64,000 nucleotides of DNA, taken from assembly GCA_963794265.1 (NCBI GenBank), contig CAWCDJ010000001.1:62001-126000 (forward strand). The letters run 5' to 3'. Position 1 is the first letter of the stretch. Each line of letters begins with the position of its first letter. This document shows positions 40,726 to 48,899 of the stretch, in pieces. The notes under the pieces were generated by a model. It was given only the letters and a program-made list of their open reading frames with translations, was not told the DNA's origin and did no database searches. The DNA is from CAWCDJ01 sp963794265 (GTDB lineage: Bacteria > Acidobacteriota > Terriglobia > Bryobacterales > Bryobacteraceae). The position numbers and the translations under genes were made by a program.

Positions 40726-43170
40726 ATGATCGGCATACGAGAAGACTTGCGGTGTGCAGTTCGCGCGATCACCCGAAACCGGGGAGTGGCTGCGGCAGCC
40801 ATATTCTCGTTGGCGCTGGGGATCGGGGCGAACACCACCATCTTCACGATGCTGAATGCGATTCTTTTAAGGCCCCTGCCGGTTCGGGATCCCTCGCGAC
40901 TGGCTTCGATCCACACTACAGATAGCCGCAACCCCGGGCTGCTGCTCTGCTCTTACCCCAATTATAAGGACTATCGCGACCGAAATCGGGTTTTCTCCTC
41001 CCTCCTGCTCTATTCGGCGATGACCGTGACGATGACCCGCCACGGCGACCCTCAACTGCTGATGGGGCAACTGGTTTCGGGCGAGTATTTCTCTACCCTG
41101 GGCGTGCGGCTTGCGGTTGGCCGGGGGTTCCTGCCGGAAGAGGACGCGGTGCCGGATGCGCGACCGGTGGCGGTCATCAGCCATGCCCTATGGCTGCGGA
41201 TCTATGGCGGCGATCCCCAGGTGACCTCGGAAGACATCACGCTCAACGGGCGCGCCTACCGGATCGTGGGAGTGGCGCCCCCGGAGTTCCGCGGCCTGAA
41301 TGCGCTCTACGCGGCGGATGTGTGGGCGCCCATGATGATGTACCAGAACCTCTACCCCAACGTCGCGTGGGTGAACCAAAGGCGGGCGCTCCTGTTCGCG
41401 GTGGTCGGACGGCTCAAGCCGGGTGTCGGCCTGACGCAAGCCGAGGCTTCCGTGCAGGTGCTGGCCGAGAATCTCGAGCGGGAATATCCCAAGGATAATG
41501 CGGGCCGGCGCATCCGCCTGACCGAAGCCTCGCTGGACACAATGTCCGCGAAGACGCGAGCCGTGGTCTCGCGAGCCACCTCCGTGCTGATGATTGTTTC
41601 GGGCCTGGTTCTGCTGATCGCCTGCGGCAATATCGCCAACCTGCTGCTGGCCCGCGCGGCCGGCCGGAGCAAAGAGATCGCAGTACGGCTGGCTTTGGGC
41701 GCCAGCCGCTGGCAACTCATGCGCCAGTTCCTCATCGAGAGCATTCTGCTGGGCTTATTGGGCGGAGCGGCCGGCCTGGCGATTGCCAAGTGGGCCCGCG
41801 ATCTGCTGTGGTCCATGAAGCCGCCTCTCTTCAATCACGCCGGGTTCGCTCTGGGGCTGGATGCCCAAGTCCTGGCCTACACCTTTTTGGTGGCCCTGGC
41901 GACGGGCGTGCTCTTCGGCCTGGCCCCCGCCCTGCACGCCACGCGCACGAACCTGGTAACCGACTTAAAGGAGCGCGCGGGAAGCGCCTCCCAGGCAGGG
42001 GGGCGCCTGCGGATCCGCCCGGTGCTCGTATCCAGCCAAGTGGCGTTTTCGGTAGTCGCCCTGGTCGGCGCCGGATTATTCCTCAGGAGCCTATGGAGCG
42101 CGGCTCAGATCGAGCCGGGGTTCGACGCCACACACCTGGGCGTTGTAGCTTTTAATCTGGCCGGCCAGGGATATGACGAGGCGCGGGGGCGGCAGTACCA
42201 GCAGCGTGCGCTGGCCGTCGCGGTTTCGACCCCCGGGGTGATTGCGGCCAGCCTTTCAAAGGACGCCCCGATGGACGTCTCAGCCGCGCGAACCGTGCTG
42301 CTCGACGGGCAGTACAACACAGCCTGGAACCAGGGGAGGACCACCCTCACCAGCGTCATTTGGCCGGGCTACTTCCAGACGCTCCGGATTCCGCTCCTGA
42401 GAGGACGCGATTTCAGCCAGCTCGACGCCAAAACCACGCCCCGCGTGGCAATCGTGAACGAGGCGGCCGCCGCTTTGTTTTGGCCTTCCCAGGAGCCCGT
42501 GGGCAAGGTGCTCCGCTTCTTCGGCGACCCGCTGCCGGCCGAGGTCGTGGGGGTCGCGCGCAACTCCAACTACCAGGCCATCGGTGAGGAGCGCCAGGCG
42601 CTGATTTATCTTTCGCTGAATCAATACTACTTCCCGACCGCGGTGGTCTACTTCCGCGCATCGGGCGACCCGGCCGCCACGGCCGCGGAGGTGCGCAACC
42701 GCATGCAGCCGCTCGACCGGAATCTCCTCCTGCAGGGAGAGAGCTTCGGGCTGACACTGCGGCAGTCGCTGTGGGCACAGCGACTTTCGGCCGGCCTGCT
42801 GGCGGTTTTCGGCGCCCTTGCGCTGCTGCTGGCATCGGTGGGGATCTACGGCGTCATGTCCTATTCCGTGAGCCAGCGTGGGCGGGAATTCGGCGTTCGG
42901 ATGGCGCTCGGCGCCACCGCCGACGATGTCCGCACCATGATTCTGCTGGAAGGGACCCGCCTGGTGGTGGCGGGCGTGGTCTTCGGGACTTTGGCCGCGC
43001 TGGCTGCCGCACGAACCGTCCAGAGTATGCTGTTCCTGGTGAGCGCGTGGGATTCAGTGACGTTCCTGCTCGTGCCGGCGCTGCTGCTCGTGGTGGGAGT
43101 CGCCGCCTGCTGGATGCCGGCCGCCAGGGTCGGCCGGCTCGAACCGGCGGATGCGCTGCGCGACGAGTAG
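40726..43170 (+). CDS. ADOP-family FtsX/MacB-type ABC permease
   Basis: This 814-residue protein has the full ADOP layout: N-terminal helix with FSLALGIGANTTIFTMLNA, a MacB-PCD periplasmic domain (about 50-240), FtsX helices (about 285-420), a second periplasmic domain (about 450-660) and final FtsX helices (about 690-814, with GVRMALGATADDV). The intact paralogue of the pseudogene at 5757-7022, it shows what that gene lost. ADOP permeases have no adjacent ATPase; here a Wzt-type ATPase follows, but that is not the MacB partner type. The likely role is membrane efflux or mechanotransmission; the substrate is unknown. Confidence 0.9.
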   Translation: MIGIREDLRCAVRAITRNRGVAAAAIFSLALGIGANTTIFTMLNAILLRPLPVRDPSRLASIHTTDSRNPGLLLCSYPNYKDYRDRNRVFSSLLLYSAMTVTMTRHGDPQLLMGQLVSGEYFSTLGVRLAVGRGFLPEEDAVPDARPVAVISHALWLRIYGGDPQVTSEDITLNGRAYRIVGVAPPEFRGLNALYAADVWAPMMMYQNLYPNVAWVNQRRALLFAVVGRLKPGVGLTQAEASVQVLAENLEREYPKDNAGRRIRLTEASLDTMSAKTRAVVSRATSVLMIVSGLVLLIACGNIANLLLARAAGRSKEIAVRLALGASRWQLMRQFLIESILLGLLGGAAGLAIAKWARDLLWSMKPPLFNHAGFALGLDAQVLAYTFLVALATGVLFGLAPALHATRTNLVTDLKERAGSASQAGGRLRIRPVLVSSQVAFSVVALVGAGLFLRSLWSAAQIEPGFDATHLGVVAFNLAGQGYDEARGRQYQQRALAVAVSTPGVIAASLSKDAPMDVSAARTVLLDGQYNTAWNQGRTTLTSVIWPGYFQTLRIPLLRGRDFSQLDAKTTPRVAIVNEAAAALFWPSQEPVGKVLRFFGDPLPAEVVGVARNSNYQAIGEERQALIYLSLNQYYFPTAVVYFRASGDPAATAAEVRNRMQPLDRNLLLQGESFGLTLRQSLWAQRLSAGLLAVFGALALLLASVGIYGVMSYSVSQRGREFGVRMALGATADDVRTMILLEGTRLVVAGVVFGTLAALAAARTVQSMLFLVSAWDSVTFLLVPALLLVVGVAACWMPAARVGRLEPADALRDE

Positions 43171-43199
43171 GCGGTGCCGCTGCCACGGTAAAATCAGAT

Positions 43200-44396
43200 T
43201 TGGTCCTCGTCCAGAATGTTTCCAAGCTCTACCGTTTGTACCGCCGGCCTTCGGACCGGCTGCGAGAGATGCTGCCCGGCAGCGGCCCGCGGCACACCGA
43301 TTTTTGGGCGCTGCGCGACATCGGCTTTTCCCTAGAGAACGGCGAGACGCTGGGGCTGGTCGGTCCGAACGGATGCGGAAAGAGCACGCTGCTACAGATT
43401 GTCAGCGGCATCCTGCAACCCACCACCGGGCGCGTGGTGACGCGCGGCCGTATCGCCGCGCTGCTCGAGTTGGGTGCCGGCTTCAACCCGGAATTCAGCG
43501 GCCGCGAGAACGTCTACCTCAACGGCGAAATCATGGGGCTGAGCCGGGGCGCCATCGACAAGGCCATGCCTTCGATCGAGGCATTCGCCGAAATCGGCGA
43601 ATTCATGGAGCGGCCGGTCAAGGAATATTCGAGCGGCATGTACGTGCGCCTGGCGTTTTCGACTGCGATCCACGTAGATCCGGAGATCCTGATCGTGGAC
43701 GAGGCCCTCGCCGTGGGCGATGCTGTGTTCGCCAACCGCTGCGTCCGCAAGTTTCAGGAATTGCGCGAACGCAAAATCACGGTGCTGTTCGTTTCGCACG
43801 ACCTGGGCCTGGTGAAGCAGCTTTCCGACCGCGCCATCCTGCTGTTGAACGGGCGGATCGCCGCCGAGGGCGCGCCCAAGGACGTGATCAACCGCTACAT
43901 CGGCCTGGTGCTGGCGCGGCAGGAATCGAAGAAAGAAAAAGAGGACCGAGTGCGCTCGAGCTTCCGCCATGGCGACGGCACCAGCGAAATTCTGGCCGTT
44001 GAGATCCTCAATGCCTGCGGTGAACCGGCGGAATCGGTGGCCAGCGGCGAACCGGTGACGGTGCGGGTGCGTTCGCGGTTCCACGGCGCAATCGCAGACC
44101 CCATGGTGGGTATCCTGATCCGCACACGCATCGGCATGGACGTCTACGGCACCAACACGCGCATCGAGCACGTGGAATTGGGCGATTTCGAGGCGGGTGA
44201 CGAACTGGAAGTGGATTTCCGCATCGAGTGCTGGCTCACCCCGCAGCAGTACACGCTGACGGTGGCGACTCAGAACGCCGACGGCGCCAGCCACGACTGG
44301 CTGGACGACGCCGTCGCCTTCGAAGTGGTGGACGCCAGAAGCTCGGCCGGTGTGGCCAACCTGAGGGCGCAAGTGGAATGGCGCGTGTCACGGTAA
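43200..44396 (+). CDS. Polysaccharide-export ABC ATPase (Wzt/TagH-type) with C-terminal Wzt-like domain
   Basis: The nucleotide-binding domain shows Walker A GPNGCGKST (55-63), signature YSSGM, and Walker B ILIVDEALAVGD. The C-terminal 150 residues are a Wzt-C-like beta domain (LAVEILNACGEPAESVASG; ECWLTPQQYTLTV) that binds polysaccharide ends. No ATG lies near; TTG 43200 is the best candidate because the family N-terminus VQNVSKLYRLY starts just after it, giving 398 residues, although no clear ribosome site precedes it. It is expected to energise export of an O-antigen- or teichoic-type glycan with a TagG/Wzm permease, yet no permease is adjacent. The DUF167 gene overlaps its end by 19 bases. 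Confidence 0.87.
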   Translation: MVLVQNVSKLYRLYRRPSDRLREMLPGSGPRHTDFWALRDIGFSLENGETLGLVGPNGCGKSTLLQIVSGILQPTTGRVVTRGRIAALLELGAGFNPEFSGRENVYLNGEIMGLSRGAIDKAMPSIEAFAEIGEFMERPVKEYSSGMYVRLAFSTAIHVDPEILIVDEALAVGDAVFANRCVRKFQELRERKITVLFVSHDLGLVKQLSDRAILLLNGRIAAEGAPKDVINRYIGLVLARQESKKEKEDRVRSSFRHGDGTSEILAVEILNACGEPAESVASGEPVTVRVRSRFHGAIADPMVGILIRTRIGMDVYGTNTRIEHVELGDFEAGDELEVDFRIECWLTPQQYTLTVATQNADGASHDWLDDAVAFEVVDARSSAGVANLRAQVEWRVSR

Positions 44397-44644
44397 AAGT
44401 TCATCCCAGGGCGAAGCGGACGGCGGTTGCCGGGCGTTTCGGCCAGGCGTGGAAGCTCGACCTGGCCGCCCCTCCGGTGGACGGCAAAGCCAACCAGGAG
44501 TGCGTGCGATTCTTCGCGGAATTGGCGGCCGTGCCGAAATCGCGCGTGCGAATCGTCACCGGCGCCACCGGACGGCTCAAGCTGGTGGAAGTGGACGGCA
44601 TCGGCCAGGACGCGTTGGAGACGCTCCTAAGCGCGGCCGGCTGA
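44378..44644 (+). CDS. DUF167 (YggU-like) protein
   Basis: This 88-residue protein starts at ATG 44378, inside the last 19 bases of the Wzt-type ATPase gene (GTGGA just upstream). Diagnostic family segments are VHPRAKRTAV, APPVDGKANQECVRFFAE and KSRVRIVTGATGRLKLVEV. YggU/DUF167 proteins are small, cytoplasmic and widespread, with no settled biochemical role. The overlap shows translational coupling with the ATPase, but a functional link is not proven. Confidence 0.88.
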   Translation: MARVTVKVHPRAKRTAVAGRFGQAWKLDLAAPPVDGKANQECVRFFAELAAVPKSRVRIVTGATGRLKLVEVDGIGQDALETLLSAAG

Positions 44645-44675
44645 GCCCGCGGGCCGGTGCGTTTGGAAACATTAG

Positions 44676-44809
44676 TGACACTCAGTTGCATCTCCATGAG
44701 CCGCCTTCCTCTACGGTGGAACGTGTAATTCCCGCAGTTTACCTATTACGAGGCACCATTCATCCGATTTGAGAGCCTTTTCGCTGAATCTAGTTGACAC
44801 TCAGTTGCA
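44676..44809. repeat. 15-bp direct repeat pair (TGACACTCAGTTGCA)
   Basis: TGACACTCAGTTGCA occurs at 44676-44690 and again, exact, at 44795-44809, 119 bases apart, in the 237-base gap before the TonB-dependent receptor. The second copy overlaps the -35 box and the spacer of the promoter at 44794-44822. Identical spaced copies in front of a receptor gene suggest operators for a shared regulator, or a recent duplication of a promoter element. The first copy lacks a -10 box. Confidence 0.6.
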
Positions 44810-44822
44810 AGTAAGGTTTAAT
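44794..44822 (+). promoter_or_regulatory. Sigma-70 promoter of the TonB-dependent receptor gene
   Basis: TTGACA at 44794-44799, a 17-base spacer, and TTTAAT at 44817-44822 form a near-consensus sigma-70 promoter, 60 bases before ATG 44882. The spacer begins with the second 15-bp repeat (CTCAGTTGCA), so a regulator bound there could block or modulate transcription. Confidence 0.75.
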
Positions 44823-44881
44823 CGACTTTTGAAAGTGAGCGGCCGGCGGCGCGGCGACTCGCTCCGGCCGGACACAGCCTT

Positions 44882-47800
44882 ATGAAGCGACTCGAACATG
44901 CTCTGTTTCTCTCTGTTTTGCTATGGGCGGCAACTCTTCCCGGTCTCGCCGCAACCGGCGGCAGCATCGCGGGAACCGTTGCCGACCCGAGCGGCGCCGT
45001 AATCCCGGGTGTGCCAGTCACGGCTCGCAACACCGACACCGGCGTGTCGCGGACAACAACTACGAATGCCGAAGGATTTTACGCCTTCCCAGCCCTCCCG
45101 GAGGGACGTTACGAGCTGCGGATCAACCGCGCCGGGTTTCAGCCGTACGCCGGTGTAGCATTGCCGGTCACGGCGGCCGCCGCCCTGCGGCTCGATATCC
45201 GGTTGGCCCTGGAAGAACACGGCGAGGTGATGACGGTGAGCGAGTCGGCGGCTCAGGTGGAGACCTCAACCCAGATGGGGGCGTTGGTCGCCGCGCAACA
45301 GGTGGCGAGCATTCCGAGCAATGGCCGCAGCTACACCGATCTGCTGGCGCTCCAACCCGGCGTGGCGCCCGCCAGTTCACAGCAGCCGAACGCGGTAGTG
45401 ATGTCGGGATGCACCAGCGCGCCGCCCTCAGGTGACCTAAACCCGGGAAATCTGTCGGTCAGCGGACAGCGCGAAACGGCCAATGGTTTCACCGTGAACG
45501 GCAGCCTGGCGCAGGAAGACTTCAACATGGGCGCGGCGGTGGTGCCGAACCTGGACTCCATACAGGAATTTCGCATCCTGACCAACAACTTCAACCCCGA
45601 GTACGGCAACTTCAGCGGTGGACAAGTGCTGGTCTCAACGAAATCCGGGACCAACGAACTCCACGGAAGCGCGTTTGAGTTCCTGCGCAATACCACCCTG
45701 GACGCGCGTAACTATTTCGCTTCCGATCGGGCCAGGTACGACCGAAACCAGTTCGGCGGTACCCTGGGCGGCCCGATCCGGAGCAACCGAGCGTTTTTCT
45801 TCGCCGATTATCAGGGTACGCGCATGACCCAAGGCGTGGATACGGGTCTGATTTCCGTTCCCTCGGTGCAAGATCGCGCCGGCGATCTCGCCGACATTGC
45901 GAGCACGTTGTCGGGCACGGTGAACGGCCAGTACTGGGCCGACCAACTCTCGCAGAAGCTCGGATACGCGGTTCATCCCGGCGAAGCCTACTACACGCCG
46001 GGGTGCGTGAGCCCCGGCGCCTGCGTGTTTCCCGACGCGCAGATTCCCGAACGTGCGTGGTCTGGGCCCGCAAGAGCGCTCCTGCCGTACATCCCGGAGC
46101 CGAACCAGGGCGCGAACACGTTTTCCACGTCCGCTGACAATCAGAAACTGCGCGACGACAAGGGCGCCATCAAAATCGACGTCAACACCAGGTGGGGTTC
46201 GGTTTCGGCCTACTACTTTTCCGACGACTACCGGATGGACAACCCCTATCCAACGGCGCAGGGCGGTGCCAACGTCCCGGGGTTCAACGCAATCTCCCGG
46301 GGGCGCGCACAGCTCGCGACCGTCGGACTTACGAGCACGCTCAACCCCACCGCGATCAACGAACTGCGGTTCGGTTACCTGCGGACGGCCAACAACGTGG
46401 GGCAGCCAGTGGGCGGCGTCGGGCCCACGCTGGCTTCCCAGGGTTTCGTCGATGCCGCGAGCCGACCGGGAATAGTCCCACTCGAACCTCAAATCGAAGG
46501 CATCGAGAATGTCGCGTTCAATGACTTCACGATCGGCGTAGACACGACCGGCGCGCAGCAGGCGAATAACACGTATCAGTGGTCGGACAACTTCTCCAAA
46601 GTGGCGGGAAAGCATATCGTGAAGTTCGGCGCGAACGTCCATTACGACCAGGTCAACATCAACCCGGACGCGATCTTCAACGGTTCCTTCCTGTTCCAGG
46701 GGACCGAAACAGGCTCGGATTTCGCGGATTTCCTGCTGGGCATCGCCAGCAGCTACGCGCAAGGCGATTCGAAGTCCTTCTACCTGCGGAATCAATATGT
46801 GGGGCTGTTCGGACAGGACGCCTGGCAGATCCGGCCGAATCTGACGCTCAACTACGGTCTGCGGTGGGACCTGCTGCCGCCCTGGCGCGAGAAGTACAAC
46901 CAGATCCAGACGCTGGTTCCGGGGCAGCAATCGCTGGTTTATCCGGGATCGCCGGCTGGCCTGGTCTTCCCTGGCGACGCGGGCATTCCGGACACGCTCG
47001 CCCCGGCCAGGCACACCAACTTCGCGCCGCGCATCGGACTCGCGTATTCACCCGACGGCAAGACCAGCGTGCGCGCCAGCTACGGCCTTTTCTATACCGC
47101 GTTCGAGGGCCTTTCAGCCGGGATCATGAGCGCCAACCCCCCGTACGGCTACGATTACACGAGCTTCTCGCCACCGCTATTTGCGACGCCGTTCGTCACC
47201 GCGGCGAGCGGCGAGGATATCGGGCAGCGGTTCCCCGAACCGATTCCGCCTGCGGGCGCCTCGGCGAAAAACCCCAACACGGCGGTCGACTGGGCGCAGT
47301 ACCTCCCAATCACCGGCGTGCCTTCATTCTTCCACGGCAACGTGACGCCGTACAGCGAGAGCTACACGCTCTCTTTCGAGCGCGAAGTGGCGCCCGACAC
47401 GGTGTTGACCGCGAGCTACGTAGGCACCCAGGCGCACCATCTCCTGGTGCTGATTTCCGCCAACCCGGGCAACCCTGCGCTGTGCCTGAGCCTCAGCCAG
47501 CCGGAGGACGTCATGCCCGGCACGCCGGTTTGCGGCCCATTCGGCGAGAGCGGCACATACATCGCACGCTCCGGCCAGACGGTTCAGGGTACGCGCGGTC
47601 CGTTCAGTTCGCAGTTCGCCGCGGTGACTTATCAGAAGACCATCGGCAACTCCAACTACAATGCGCTCGAGCTGTCCCTGCGGCATTCCGGGCCTTCGCT
47701 GGAATTGATGGCAGGCTACACCTACGGCAAATCGCTCGACCAATCCTCCAGCCTGGCGGAAGCGGTAAATCCGCTCAACCCCAGCCTGAGTAAAGCAATT

Positions 47801-48367
47801 TCGGCATTCGATCTGCGTCACAACTTCGTGACCAGCTACGACTGGAAACTTCCGCTCGCCAAGGCGCTCCACAGCAGGTCCCGCTGGGCGGAGGGATGGG
47901 CGCTATCCGGGGTCACGCGCTTCAGCACCGGTTTCCCCGTGACCCTCTACAACAATAACGACACCTCGCTATTGGGCACGATTCCGAACGGCATCAACAA
48001 TGATGGAGTAGACACACCCAATTTTCTTCCCGGCAATCTCGAAGTGAATACCAATCCGCGCGGTGGAAAGGCGGCGTTCAACACGGCGCTGTTCCGTCTG
48101 CCGGAGCTGGGCGAGGTTGGAACCTCGGCGAGGCGATTTTTCTATGGGCCCGGGATCGCGAACTTCGACGCGGCGCTGCACAAAAACGTGAGCCTGCCGG
48201 AATCCCGATCGCTGGAACTGCGGCTGGAGGCGTTCAACATATTTAATCACGCGCAGTTCGACGGGGCGGCGGCCGTGAACGGCAATATCAGCAGCGCCGG
48301 TTTCGGACAGATTGTCAACGCGGCGGCTCCCCGGTTGATTCAACTGGCCGCCAGGTTCAGCTTCTGA
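44882..48367 (+). CDS. TonB-dependent receptor with N-terminal carboxypeptidase-regulatory domain (Oar-like)
   Basis: This 1161-residue outer-membrane protein has a signal peptide (about 1-23), a carboxypeptidase-regulatory Ig-like domain (about 27-110: GSIAGTVADPSGAVIPGVPV), a plug (about 115-245: GRSYTDLLALQPGV), and a long beta-barrel ending with aromatic RFSF. This three-part layout is characteristic of the Acidobacteria Oar-like group, which imports or senses large substrates such as glycans or peptides. No clear TonB box was identified by eye. A strong promoter and exact 15-bp repeats precede it, but no SD-like site is visible just before ATG 44882. No SusD-like partner is adjacent; the bacterioferritin gene follows. 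Confidence 0.93.
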   Translation: MKRLEHALFLSVLLWAATLPGLAATGGSIAGTVADPSGAVIPGVPVTARNTDTGVSRTTTTNAEGFYAFPALPEGRYELRINRAGFQPYAGVALPVTAAAALRLDIRLALEEHGEVMTVSESAAQVETSTQMGALVAAQQVASIPSNGRSYTDLLALQPGVAPASSQQPNAVVMSGCTSAPPSGDLNPGNLSVSGQRETANGFTVNGSLAQEDFNMGAAVVPNLDSIQEFRILTNNFNPEYGNFSGGQVLVSTKSGTNELHGSAFEFLRNTTLDARNYFASDRARYDRNQFGGTLGGPIRSNRAFFFADYQGTRMTQGVDTGLISVPSVQDRAGDLADIASTLSGTVNGQYWADQLSQKLGYAVHPGEAYYTPGCVSPGACVFPDAQIPERAWSGPARALLPYIPEPNQGANTFSTSADNQKLRDDKGAIKIDVNTRWGSVSAYYFSDDYRMDNPYPTAQGGANVPGFNAISRGRAQLATVGLTSTLNPTAINELRFGYLRTANNVGQPVGGVGPTLASQGFVDAASRPGIVPLEPQIEGIENVAFNDFTIGVDTTGAQQANNTYQWSDNFSKVAGKHIVKFGANVHYDQVNINPDAIFNGSFLFQGTETGSDFADFLLGIASSYAQGDSKSFYLRNQYVGLFGQDAWQIRPNLTLNYGLRWDLLPPWREKYNQIQTLVPGQQSLVYPGSPAGLVFPGDAGIPDTLAPARHTNFAPRIGLAYSPDGKTSVRASYGLFYTAFEGLSAGIMSANPPYGYDYTSFSPPLFATPFVTAASGEDIGQRFPEPIPPAGASAKNPNTAVDWAQYLPITGVPSFFHGNVTPYSESYTLSFEREVAPDTVLTASYVGTQAHHLLVLISANPGNPALCLSLSQPEDVMPGTPVCGPFGESGTYIARSGQTVQGTRGPFSSQFAAVTYQKTIGNSNYNALELSLRHSGPSLELMAGYTYGKSLDQSSSLAEAVNPLNPSLSKAISAFDLRHNFVTSYDWKLPLAKALHSRSRWAEGWALSGVTRFSTGFPVTLYNNNDTSLLGTIPNGINNDGVDTPNFLPGNLEVNTNPRGGKAAFNTALFRLPELGEVGTSARRFFYGPGIANFDAALHKNVSLPESRSLELRLEAFNIFNHAQFDGAAAVNGNISSAGFGQIVNAAAPRLIQLAARFSF

Positions 48368-48419
48368 TTCGCCGGCAGACTCTTGACTTTCCTTGACGAT
48401 TTCATCGAAACTGGCGATC

Positions 48420-48896
48420 ATGCAGGGCAATCCAAAAGTTATCGCTGCGCTAAATGAAGCTCTGAAGGAAGAATTGACGGCGATCAACCAATACTTCCTC
48501 CACGCCGAGATGTGTGAGAACTGGCATTACAGCAAGTTGGGCGACTACATCAAGAAACAGTCGATCGACGAGATGAAACACGCCGAAGCGCTGATCGAGC
48601 GCCTGCTGTTTCTGGACGCGACTCCCAACATGACCGAGTTGATGAAGCTCACGGTGGGCCGGAATGTGAAGGAACAACTCGAGAGCGATCTGAAACTCGA
48701 AATCGATGCCGTCGCCTTTTACAATCGCTCCATCGGGCTCGCTCGCGATGAGGGCGACAATGCCTCGCGGGACTTGTTCGAGCGCCTGCTGAAGGACGAA
48801 GAGGACCACGTCGATTGGCTGGAAGCGCAAATGCACCAGATCCACGAAATCGGCTACGAGCGGTACTTGAGCCAGCAGGTTCGCGAAGATAAGTAA
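48420..48896 (+). CDS. bfr: Bacterioferritin
   Basis: From ATG 48420 the protein has 158 residues, the standard Bfr length and N-terminus (MQGNPKVIAALNEALKEEL). Di-iron ligands are in place: Glu18, Glu51, His54, Glu94, Glu127 and His130, plus Tyr25. Met52, the haem axial ligand, is present (DEMKHAE), so it should form the haem-bridged 24-mer that oxidises and stores iron. A frame extending to a TTG at 48393 adds nine residues not found in the family. It begins 52 bases after the receptor stop; whether it shares its promoter is unclear. Confidence 0.95.
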   Translation: MQGNPKVIAALNEALKEELTAINQYFLHAEMCENWHYSKLGDYIKKQSIDEMKHAEALIERLLFLDATPNMTELMKLTVGRNVKEQLESDLKLEIDAVAFYNRSIGLARDEGDNASRDLFERLLKDEEDHVDWLEAQMHQIHEIGYERYLSQQVREDK

Positions 48897-48899
48897 CGT

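Noticed and set aside
40726..44396. ADOP permease and Wzt-type ATPase as one transporter
   Set aside because: The ATPase is of the polysaccharide-export type with a Wzt C-domain, while ADOP permeases belong to the MacB/FtsX type; proximity alone does not pair them.
45635..47014. 459-codon minus-strand open frame
   Set aside because: Antisense to the TonB-dependent receptor barrel.
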